NCBI GenBank assembly: GCA_965371965.1 | Contig: CBDVAM010000102.1 | Span: 1 to 12,424, forward strand | Reading direction: 5' to 3' | DNA from: S146-42 sp965371965 | GTDB lineage: Bacteria > Planctomycetota > Phycisphaerae > Phycisphaerales > UBA1924 | Length of the DNA stretch: 12,424 nucleotides | Shown: positions 6,190-12,424 of the stretch, one piece after another | Position numbering within the stretch: position 1 is the stretch's first letter | Layout of the letters: each line of letters begins with the position of its first letter | Position numbers and translations under genes: made by a program | The notes under the pieces: model-generated | What the model was told of the DNA's origin: nothing | What the model saw: only the letters and a program-made list of their open reading frames with translations | Databases searched by the model: none

Positions 6190-6976
6190 CCCCGTGACCA
6201 AGAGCACCGAGAAGCGCAACACGGACGGGCCGATCCTCCAGGCGAAGCACGTCTACAAGACCTACCGCCTCGGGCGCGTCGATGTCCCGGTGCTGCGCGA
6301 CGCCAGCATCGGCGTCAAGCAAGGCGAGTGGGTCGCCATCCTCGGGGCCTCGGGATCGGGCAAGAGCACCCTGATGCACCTGCTCGGCGGGCTGGACCGC
6401 CCGGACAAGGGGCGTGACAAGAATGGGGGCTCGGTCGTCTTCCAGGGGCGCGACCTCGCCAAGATGGGCGCACGCGAACTCGACCGATACCGCGCCCGCT
6501 CGGTCGGATTCGTGTTCCAGTCCTACCACCTGCTGCCCGAGCTGACCGTCCTGGAGAACGTGCTCTCGGGGGCGATGGTCCGCTATGGACGCCTCGGATA
6601 CACGGCCCGCAAGTCAACGCTCCGCGAGCGGGGCCAGGGCCTGCTGGAGGCCATGGGCCTCGCACACCGCCAGAAACACCGCCCGGTCGAGCTCTCCGGC
6701 GGCGAACGCCAGCGGGTCGCGATCGCCCGCTCGCTCATCAACCAGCCGGACGTTCTCCTGGCCGACGAGCCCACAGGCAACCTCGACACCAAGACCGGCC
6801 AGACGATCCTGGACGCCATCGAGCGTCTGCGGGTCCGCGACGGGGACTCGGACGGGCAGCGCCAGACCATCGTCATGGTCACCCATTCGCGGGATGTCGC
6901 CAATCGGGCCGATCGCCTCGTTGAACTGACAGACGGGCGCGTACGCTCTCGCGCCGAGGCTGCTACAGCGTCCTGA
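6182..6976 (+). CDS. ABC transporter ATP-binding protein, LolD/MacB type
   Basis: The cytoplasmic ATPase that powers the preceding permease; 264 residues. All motifs are intact: Walker A GASGSGKST (55-63), Q-loop VFQSYHLLP (111-119), signature LSGGERQ (171-177), Walker B VLLADEP (191-197), D-loop GNLD (199-202) and switch His235 in VTHS. The LPELTVLENV stretch after the Q-loop is the usual LolD/MacB/FtsE-class sequence. The start is ATG 6182, overlapping the permease stop by 8 bases. An earlier in-frame start near 6146 would lie inside the permease and adds nothing conserved. A small insertion (DKGRDKNGG, about 75-83) separates Walker A from the following strand. The N-terminal 15 residues are polar and variable. 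Only one permease accompanies it, so the complex is probably a permease homodimer with two ATPases, as in MacB, rather than LolC plus LolE. Confidence 0.93.
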   Translation: MSDPVTKSTEKRNTDGPILQAKHVYKTYRLGRVDVPVLRDASIGVKQGEWVAILGASGSGKSTLMHLLGGLDRPDKGRDKNGGSVVFQGRDLAKMGARELDRYRARSVGFVFQSYHLLPELTVLENVLSGAMVRYGRLGYTARKSTLRERGQGLLEAMGLAHRQKHRPVELSGGERQRVAIARSLINQPDVLLADEPTGNLDTKTGQTILDAIERLRVRDGDSDGQRQTIVMVTHSRDVANRADRLVELTDGRVRSRAEAATAS

Positions 6977-7049
6977 GGAGGGATTCTCTGCCCCGTCCAG
7001 CGTCGATGCCCCGGCGATGTTATCATCCACTAATCTGCCGGAGGACCAG

Positions 7050-7886
7050 TTGGCGACCGCATCGACCCAGAACACCGAAACCGGGGATCCCCGTACGCCC
7101 GCGTCGAGCACCGTGCAGCTTCGCGGTGCGGATGATGGTCGCGTCGAGGGTCGCCTGTTGGAGGTCGGCCAGGGGTCGCCCGTGGTCTTCTTGAGTGGCC
7201 TGGTGGGGGTGAACGAGCACTGGCTGAGGGTGGCCCAGACGGTGAAGGACCATCTGCGGTGCATCATGCTCGAGGTCCCGCTGCTGGAGCTGATGGGCGA
7301 CGACTGCTCGATCGAGGGCGTGACAGAGATGGTCGGGCGGTATCTCGCAGACGAGGTCGGCGAGCCGGCCGTCCTCGTGGGCAGTTCCTTCGGCGGGCAT
7401 GTCTCACTCCGCCTGGGCGTGCAGAACCCCGACCTCGTGCGAGGTTTGGTCCTGGTCGGCTCCAGCGGGTTGGGAGAAAAACCCTTCGGCGGGCCGAGGG
7501 TGAAGCGTTCGCGGTCCTGGGTCGAAGACACGATCGCCGAGCTTTTCTATGACCGCTCGAAGATGCTCCAGGAGGATGTCGATCGAGCGTGGAACGAACT
7601 CTCCGGGCGGGTCAAGGCCAAGCGGATGTTCCGCCTGTCTCGCTCGGTGTTCAAGGACCACATGGGAGACAGGATCCCGAGCATCAAGGCGCCGACGATG
7701 GTGCTCTGGGGCAGGGAGGATCTGATCACACTGCCCGAGGTCGCCGAGCAGTTTGCTGAGGCGATTCCTGATGCCGAGATGGTCTGGATCGAGCGCTGCG
7801 GGCACGCGCCGATGATCGAGAAGCCCGATGAGTTTGCCGACGCGTTGTTGCGATTTGCCACGCGGATCGGGATCTGCGACGCCTGA
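7050..7886 (+). CDS. Alpha/beta-hydrolase fold protein
   Basis: A soluble hydrolase, 278 residues from the chosen start, with no signal peptide. The full triad is visible: nucleophile Ser113 in GSSFGG (111-116), acid Asp224 in WGREDLIT, and His252 in CGHAPMIEKP. VVFLSGLVGVNEHW is the oxyanion-side strand. A helical cap lies between about 150 and 210. This is the general fold of esterases, lipases, amidases and C-C hydrolases; the substrate cannot be told. Start choice: TTG 7050 has GGAGG 5 bases upstream (7040-7044); an in-frame ATG at 7017 would add 11 residues but has no SD. The stop overlaps the next ATG (TGATG), so it is translationally coupled to the GH3 enzyme, and a linked substrate is inferred. 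It starts 73 bases after the ATPase, so readthrough from the transporter genes is possible. Confidence 0.88.
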   Translation: MATASTQNTETGDPRTPASSTVQLRGADDGRVEGRLLEVGQGSPVVFLSGLVGVNEHWLRVAQTVKDHLRCIMLEVPLLELMGDDCSIEGVTEMVGRYLADEVGEPAVLVGSSFGGHVSLRLGVQNPDLVRGLVLVGSSGLGEKPFGGPRVKRSRSWVEDTIAELFYDRSKMLQEDVDRAWNELSGRVKAKRMFRLSRSVFKDHMGDRIPSIKAPTMVLWGREDLITLPEVAEQFAEAIPDAEMVWIERCGHAPMIEKPDEFADALLRFATRIGICDA

Positions 7887-9607
7887 TGTCCGCTGTTCCT
7901 TCGAGTGAGGCACCCTGGCGATGGACGGCCCTTGTCGGTGTCGGCTTGCGAGTCGGCGTCGAGGCGCGGGCGCATCGACTCAGCGATCTCGAGTTCTGGA
8001 CGCGCGAATCGGGCGCCATCCAGCGCCGCCAGCTCTTCAAGTTGCTTACTCGGGCCAAGCACACCGACTTTGGGCGCGAGCACCGCTTCGCCCGCCTGGC
8101 GAGGCTTGAGGGCGACGACCAGCTCCGGGCCTATCGCGACGAAGTGCCCCACGCCGACTGGTACGCGTTCCAGGATCGCATCGCGCGCATGCGAGAGGGC
8201 GGCGAGTCCGATGTGCTCTGGCCCGGGCTCGTGCGCGATTTCGCCCAGACCTCCGGCACGACCGCCGGCGACAAGTTCATCCCCGTTTCCAAGGCATTGC
8301 TTCGCAGCAACTTCCGCGCGAGCATGGATATCTTCGCCAACATGCTCCGCCGGGGCGTCAGCCTGCCCTGGCTCACCAGCGGGCGGAGCGTCTTCATGGG
8401 CGGCTCGAGCGACCTGCAGGCCAACGAGCACGGCATCCGCACCGCCGACCTGTCGGGCCTGGTGACGCCCATGATCCGCTGGCCGCTGAGTGAGGTCTAC
8501 GCCCCCGGGCACGACATCGCGCTGATGGACCACTGGCCGACGAAGATCGACGCGATGGCCAGGGCGTGCATCGATATGGATGTCCGGATGCTCAGCGGCA
8601 TGCCGAGCTGGGCGAACGTTCTGTTCTTGCGTCTGCTGGAGCTTGCCACCGAACAGGGTCGCGAGGCGACATGCGTGAAGGACCTCTGGCCCAACTTCAC
8701 GCTGTTCGTCCACGGCGGCGTGAAATACACGCCATTCGTCCAGCGGGTCAATGAGGTTGTCTTCGGCGACAAGGCGATCGACTTCCCGCACCGCCTGGAG
8801 CTGTATCCTGCATCCGAGGCGTTTATTGCGATGCAGGACGTGCCGGGCGATCCCGGCCTACGCCTGCTCACCGACATCGGCGTGTTCTACGAGTTCATCC
8901 CGCTGGAAGAAATCGACGATCCCCAAGCGCGGGCGTTCACCTGCGAAACGGTCGAGAAGGGCCAGCGCTACGTCGTCGTGCTCACAAACTGCGCCGGGCT
9001 GTGGCGATATGTGCTGGGCGATGTCGTCGAGTTCGACACGATTCCTGCGCTGAATGGTCGCGGCGGCGACGGCCCCGCGAGGCTGCGCATCGTCGGTCGC
9101 CATCGACACTTCATCAACGCCTTCGGCGAGAACCTCATCGTCGAGCACATCGAAAACGCCGTGGCAAGCGCGGCCCGCGAGACGGGGCTTACGATCGGAG
9201 AGTTCACCGCCGCGCCGGTGTATCCCGAGCAAGGGCGGTCGGCGGGGCTGGAACTGGCGATCGAGTTGGCGAGCGAGCGGCTGCTAACCGCTAGGTCGGC
9301 GGATGGGGCTCGATCGGACCCCGATCCCGCTCTCGCCCGCTTCCGCGACGCCTTCGATGCCTCGCTCAAGGCCCAGAACGTGGACTACACGACCAAACGC
9401 ACCGACGGCCTGGGCATGGGTCCGCCGACGATCACGGCGTTACCGATCGGCGCGTTCCACCGCTGGATGGAAAGCCGCGGCAAGCTGGGCGGGCAGCACA
9501 AGTGCCCGCGATGCGCGAATCATCGGGATGTATTGGACGGTGTGCTGAACTGCGAGCGCGGGTCCGCTCCCATTCACCGTTCCGCTGACCCTGAAATCGC
9601 CCCTTGA
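7886..9607 (+). CDS. GH3-family acyl-adenylate/amide synthetase
   Basis: A member of the GH3 branch of adenylate-forming enzymes; 573 residues, normal length. The plant members join jasmonate or auxin to amino acids using ATP; bacterial members are mostly uncharacterised. Visible motifs: phosphate-binding QTSGTTAGDKFIP (121-133), LYPASEAF (306-313) for nucleotide binding, WRYVLGDVVEFD (373-384) with the ribose-contacting Asp, and the hinge region GRHRHFINAFGENL (404-417). The C-terminal lid ends with the family's GKLGGQ stretch (532-537). The segment after it is unusual: HKCPRCANHR and a later Cys (C540, C543, H546, C556) could bind a metal. ATG 7886 overlaps the hydrolase TGA by one base, so both are made from one transcript. 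The acyl substrate and amine are unknown. Confidence in family is high, in reaction moderate. Confidence 0.92.
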   Translation: MSAVPSSEAPWRWTALVGVGLRVGVEARAHRLSDLEFWTRESGAIQRRQLFKLLTRAKHTDFGREHRFARLARLEGDDQLRAYRDEVPHADWYAFQDRIARMREGGESDVLWPGLVRDFAQTSGTTAGDKFIPVSKALLRSNFRASMDIFANMLRRGVSLPWLTSGRSVFMGGSSDLQANEHGIRTADLSGLVTPMIRWPLSEVYAPGHDIALMDHWPTKIDAMARACIDMDVRMLSGMPSWANVLFLRLLELATEQGREATCVKDLWPNFTLFVHGGVKYTPFVQRVNEVVFGDKAIDFPHRLELYPASEAFIAMQDVPGDPGLRLLTDIGVFYEFIPLEEIDDPQARAFTCETVEKGQRYVVVLTNCAGLWRYVLGDVVEFDTIPALNGRGGDGPARLRIVGRHRHFINAFGENLIVEHIENAVASAARETGLTIGEFTAAPVYPEQGRSAGLELAIELASERLLTARSADGARSDPDPALARFRDAFDASLKAQNVDYTTKRTDGLGMGPPTITALPIGAFHRWMESRGKLGGQHKCPRCANHRDVLDGVLNCERGSAPIHRSADPEIAP

Positions 9608-9632
9608 CATCTCCGAAAGATCAAGTTAGTAT
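9604..9632 (+). promoter_or_regulatory. Sigma70-like promoter of the DUF2339 gene
   Basis: TTGACA (9604-9609, perfect -35) and TAGTAT (9627-9632, five of six for -10) are exactly 17 bases apart, in a local AT-rich patch of otherwise GC-rich DNA. The -35 box overlaps the GH3 stop codon TGA (9605-9607). The transcript would begin near 9639, which would leave the first possible start (TTG 9641) almost leaderless and favours GTG 9656. Confidence 0.7.
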
Positions 9633-9655
9633 TTACTCACTTGCGGAGACGGCTC

Positions 9656-12313
9656 GTGGACCGACTCACCGAGATCCTGGCTCGCCTCGACGCCCTCGAG
9701 CGCCGATTGGCCGCTGTTGAACAGCGCGAGGAATCGCCAGGCGGTACCGAATCGACCACCGGGACAAGTGAACACGAGCAGACGCCCGAGCCCGTTGAGG
9801 TCCTGGGTGAGACGCCTGCGCCGCCACAGGCCGAGCCACCGCCGGAGCCGCCCCCCGAGCAGGCACGTCCCGTGCTCGCCGACCATCTCGTCAACCTCCG
9901 AAAAGCGCATGAGAGGTATCAAGAAGCCAGTTCCGTCGAGCCGGCGGTGCGCGAGATCGTCGAGCGGGTTGACCCTCCCCCAACGCTGGAGTCGAAGATC
10001 GGCGGCAAGCTCTTCGCCGCGCTGGGCGCGATCATCGTCGTGTTTGGCGTGGGGTTCTTTCTCAAACTCGCGTGGGATCAGGGCTGGATTCGATTGATGC
10101 CGCCGGAGGTTCGGTGCCTCTTGGGTGCGGGCTTCGGCCTGGCGCTCATCGCGGCGGGCGAGGTGACCTTCCGGCGACTCGGCAAGCCCGCCGCGGTCGG
10201 GATGTTCGGCGCGGGCATCGCGACGCTGTATGGGTCCGCATGGGCGGCGTTCGGGGTGTTCTCGTTGGTCTCGGCACCCGTCGCCTTTGTGCTGCTTGCC
10301 CTCACGATCGCGCTCGGGATCGCGATCGCGCTGCGGTCGGATTCCTTGCCCGTCGGTCTGCTCGCGATCCTCGGCGGCTATCTGATCCCATTCGTCACGA
10401 ACGTCCCCAGTCCTTCTCCGTACGTCCTGCCGGTCCATCTGACCGCGTTGCTGGTGCTGGGTCTGGCGCTCTCGGGATGGCGACCATCGACGTTCCTTCC
10501 GATCCGGGTCGTTGTCTTCGTTGCGACGCTCGTGATCGGCGGTGTCTGGTCAGTTTTCGATTTGTCTCTGCATCCAGGTGTGATCCTGGGTTTCCTTGTT
10601 GTGGTCTGGGGCGCCGTGCATGTCGAGGCGTGGCTTGGTGCGCGCACTGAACGTTCGTTCGAGGAGCAACACACCGACGATGAGTCGCTCCCGGACGAGT
10701 CGCCCCCGGTCTGGTCGATCGTTATCAGCTCCGTCGCGACACTCTGGGCGATCACGATCGGCATCTTCGCGATGCGAGAGATCGTCGTGCATCTGGATTG
10801 GATGGTCCCCGCCGGCGGTTTCGTCGCGACCAGCGTGCTCTGGATCGTGCTTGGCGGGCACCTGCGGTTCTTCCGCGACCTGCCGCGAACCTCTCGAGAG
10901 CGCCTCGGCGCGGGTCTGTGCCTCCAGTCCGCGGCGCTGCTTATCACGGCGGTCGCCATCGGCATCACCGGGTGGTTGCAGGTGGTCGCGTGGCTTGCGA
11001 TGGGGATTGCCGGTGCCGCGGCAGCCACATGGATCGGTGCGATGCCGCTCGCGGTCTACGGCACGGTCCTGCTGGTCATCGGAACGGCCCGGATCTTCAT
11101 GCCCGATGTCATCGAACTGTCATCGTCTGCCGGCTCGGCGCGCGTGCTCGGTCTCGTGCTCTCATGGTGGTCGGCCCTGGTCCTCGCGTGTGGGCTGTGC
11201 TGGCATGCACTCTCGCGCTTGGTGCTCCGGATAGAGCGGCAGAACACCAAGCAAAGCGCGATGTTCTCGGGCGGCGTGGGCTCGATCCTCCTGTTTATCG
11301 CTGTCTTCAACCCCAGTGCGCAGCCGGTCTCGATCGCGATGGCGTGGCTCATGTTGAGCTGGATTTTCCTGGGTGCGCATCGATTGAATCCGCGTCTGGG
11401 TCTTTTCTGGCACGCGATCCTGGGGAGCGTTCTGGCGAGTGCTGCATGGTTGATAGACCTGCCGCACGCGACATTGGCCGAGCACGGGGTCGGCTTGCTG
11501 ATCGCGGCGAGCTGGGCGATAGGTGCGATTCGATGCGCCAAGCTCCGCGGGGCTCGTGAGTTCGCGTCAATCGGAGCGGCGCTCGCCGGCGCGGCATTGT
11601 TCATCGCACTCCGCGATGCCAATATGAGCGGCTCGGTCGCGACGATCGTCTGGGGCGCGATCTCGCTGGGCCTGGTGTTCAGCCACGGCTTCGAGCGTCG
11701 GCTCAGCCTGGACTCCATCGCCATGGCGGGCTTCTTCGCCACGATCGTTTCGGCGGCGGTCGCGTATCCGATGGACACCTGGTTCGCCAGCCGCGTTCCT
11801 GCTGGTTCCCATGCCGGTCTGTGGCTGGGCCTTGCGATGTCATCGACGCTCGCCATCGGCGCGGCGTGGTTGAGGTTCGGCCCGCGTCGATGGCGGTCGC
11901 TCGCGCCGCTCGTCGTGCTCGTGCTCTCCTGGGGATCGTTCGCGGTGTTCTTTGAGTCAACGTCGGTCGAGCTTGCGCGATCGGCGGATCTGCTCGCGTC
12001 GTCGCGCCTCGCCGGGTCCGGTGCCCTGACGGTCTGGTGGGCCGTTCTCGCGGTGACGCTGTTGATCGCCGGGTGGAGGTTCTCTCAGGTCGCGATGCGC
12101 TATGTGGGCTTGGCTCTGCTTGGCGTGTGCGCCGCCAAGGCGCTCCTCTTCGATCTCGCGGAACTGGGCATGGCGTGGCGCATCGGCAGTTTTCTCGCAC
12201 TCGGGCTCGTAATGCTGGGAGTTGCCGCGGCATACGGCGGGATCGCGCTGCGGGCGAAGGAAGCACGTCGTCGTTCTGAGGACCCAGACTCAACCGTCGA
12301 CCCGCGCCCCTGA
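9656..12313 (+). CDS. DUF2339 family polytopic membrane protein
   Basis: A very large inner-membrane protein of unknown function; 885 residues. Order of parts: a short coiled coil (about 1-25, LTEILARLDALERRLAAVEQ), a Pro/Glu-rich flexible stretch (about 26-75), and the family's entry motif KIGGKLFAALGAIIVVFGVG with FFLKLAWDQGWI (about 114-145). Roughly two dozen hydrophobic segments then run to residue 870, and the charged tail is cytoplasmic. An acidic loop near 330-350 (EEQHTDDESLPDESPP) breaks the helices. The motif LLAILGGYLIPF is typical of the family. Start: GTG 9656 has GGAG 7 bases upstream (9645-9648); TTG 9641 in the same frame would add only MRRRL. It has its own promoter. Family members are often 700-1000 residues, so this is full length. 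Function is not established. Confidence 0.88.
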   Translation: MDRLTEILARLDALERRLAAVEQREESPGGTESTTGTSEHEQTPEPVEVLGETPAPPQAEPPPEPPPEQARPVLADHLVNLRKAHERYQEASSVEPAVREIVERVDPPPTLESKIGGKLFAALGAIIVVFGVGFFLKLAWDQGWIRLMPPEVRCLLGAGFGLALIAAGEVTFRRLGKPAAVGMFGAGIATLYGSAWAAFGVFSLVSAPVAFVLLALTIALGIAIALRSDSLPVGLLAILGGYLIPFVTNVPSPSPYVLPVHLTALLVLGLALSGWRPSTFLPIRVVVFVATLVIGGVWSVFDLSLHPGVILGFLVVVWGAVHVEAWLGARTERSFEEQHTDDESLPDESPPVWSIVISSVATLWAITIGIFAMREIVVHLDWMVPAGGFVATSVLWIVLGGHLRFFRDLPRTSRERLGAGLCLQSAALLITAVAIGITGWLQVVAWLAMGIAGAAAATWIGAMPLAVYGTVLLVIGTARIFMPDVIELSSSAGSARVLGLVLSWWSALVLACGLCWHALSRLVLRIERQNTKQSAMFSGGVGSILLFIAVFNPSAQPVSIAMAWLMLSWIFLGAHRLNPRLGLFWHAILGSVLASAAWLIDLPHATLAEHGVGLLIAASWAIGAIRCAKLRGAREFASIGAALAGAALFIALRDANMSGSVATIVWGAISLGLVFSHGFERRLSLDSIAMAGFFATIVSAAVAYPMDTWFASRVPAGSHAGLWLGLAMSSTLAIGAAWLRFGPRRWRSLAPLVVLVLSWGSFAVFFESTSVELARSADLLASSRLAGSGALTVWWAVLAVTLLIAGWRFSQVAMRYVGLALLGVCAAKALLFDLAELGMAWRIGSFLALGLVMLGVAAAYGGIALRAKEARRRSEDPDSTVDPRP

Positions 12314-12424
12314 CAGGTCGGCGAGCTTGGCGAGTTCTTCCTGGAACGTCCGCCCGGCGTGGCGGTACTCGGGCCCTCGACCGAGATCGAAGCAGTACCG
12401 ACCCGGACCGGCGGCGGAGCCAAG
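12290..12424 (-). CDS. Partial hypothetical protein, C-terminal end (enters from right edge)
   Basis: A minus-strand frame is open from the right edge to TGA 12292-12290, giving 44 residues. It includes RYCFDLGRGPEYRHAG and FQEELAKLADLSGARVDG, with G or C in most third positions, as in the real genes here. The final residues look like an ordinary amphipathic helix end. Its last 24 bases overlap the end of the convergent DUF2339 gene. No family is recognisable from so short a piece, and a chance open frame in GC-rich DNA cannot be excluded. Confidence 0.42.
   Translation of the reverse strand, partial: LGSAAGPGRYCFDLGRGPEYRHAGRTFQEELAKLADLSGARVDG

Noticed and set aside
4522..6222. A 566-codon open frame on the minus strand
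   Set aside because: It is the antisense of the permease gene. The product is rich in His, Asp, Arg and Gln with no hydrophobic or domain pattern.
7017..7049. TATCAT-like box and ATG 7017 as promoter and start of the hydrolase gene
   Set aside because: No -35 box lies at a suitable distance and ATG 7017 lacks an SD, while TTG 7050 has GGAGG. The ATG remains possible.
1..12424. CRISPR array, tRNA or rRNA gene, insertion sequence, integrase or defence genes
   Set aside because: I saw no regularly spaced direct repeats of CRISPR type, no cloverleaf or rRNA-like block, and no transposase or nuclease motifs on either strand.

Overview
The window is GC-rich, gene-dense bacterial chromosome, most likely from a planctomycete and probably from the Phycisphaerae. 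Three things point there. Two secreted proteins end in a duplicated calcium-loop, dockerin-like tail closing in Ala-Gly-Cys, a type I associate with Phycisphaerae. They are neighboured by large LVIVD-repeat and HAF-repeat surface proteins. An intergenic inverted repeat built on GAGCCCGA/GCGCGAGCGAGG also resembles repeats common in planctomycete genomes. The assignment is inference from sequence style; there is no rRNA or marker phylogeny here.

Left part, minus strand (1-4468). Reading 5'->3' on that strand, the order is a tRNA-dihydrouridine synthase gene (dus, 4468-3281), a 5'-truncated and frameshifted HAF-repeat gene remnant with a dockerin-like tail (3305-2746), a complete secreted LVIVD beta-propeller protein with the same tail (2652-598), and the start of a second LVIVD protein running off the left edge (431-1). 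The two LVIVD genes share a leader in which the Shine-Dalgarno sequence is part of a hairpin. The tails of the remnant and the complete LVIVD gene are about 86 percent identical over 80 bases of DNA.

Middle (4469-4632) is a divergent intergenic region filled by a 23-base-arm inverted repeat plus two decaying direct copies.

Right part, plus strand (4633-12313). An ABC-transporter permease/ATPase pair of the LolCDE/MacB type overlaps by 8 bases. A second pair, an alpha/beta hydrolase and a GH3-family adenylating enzyme, is joined by TGATG. Then comes a very large polytopic DUF2339 membrane protein with its own good sigma70-like promoter, whose -35 box overlaps the GH3 stop codon. A partial minus-strand frame enters from the right edge and converges on the DUF2339 gene.

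The transporter pair probably moves lipoproteins or another substrate at the envelope. The hydrolase/GH3 pair is the most suggestive biochemical unit: one enzyme could form an acyl conjugate and the other hydrolyse it. I see no CRISPR array, tRNA, rRNA, transposase or defence system. The main unusual features are the GH3/hydrolase couple, the decayed HAF gene fused to the end of dus, the SD hairpins and the intergenic palindrome.
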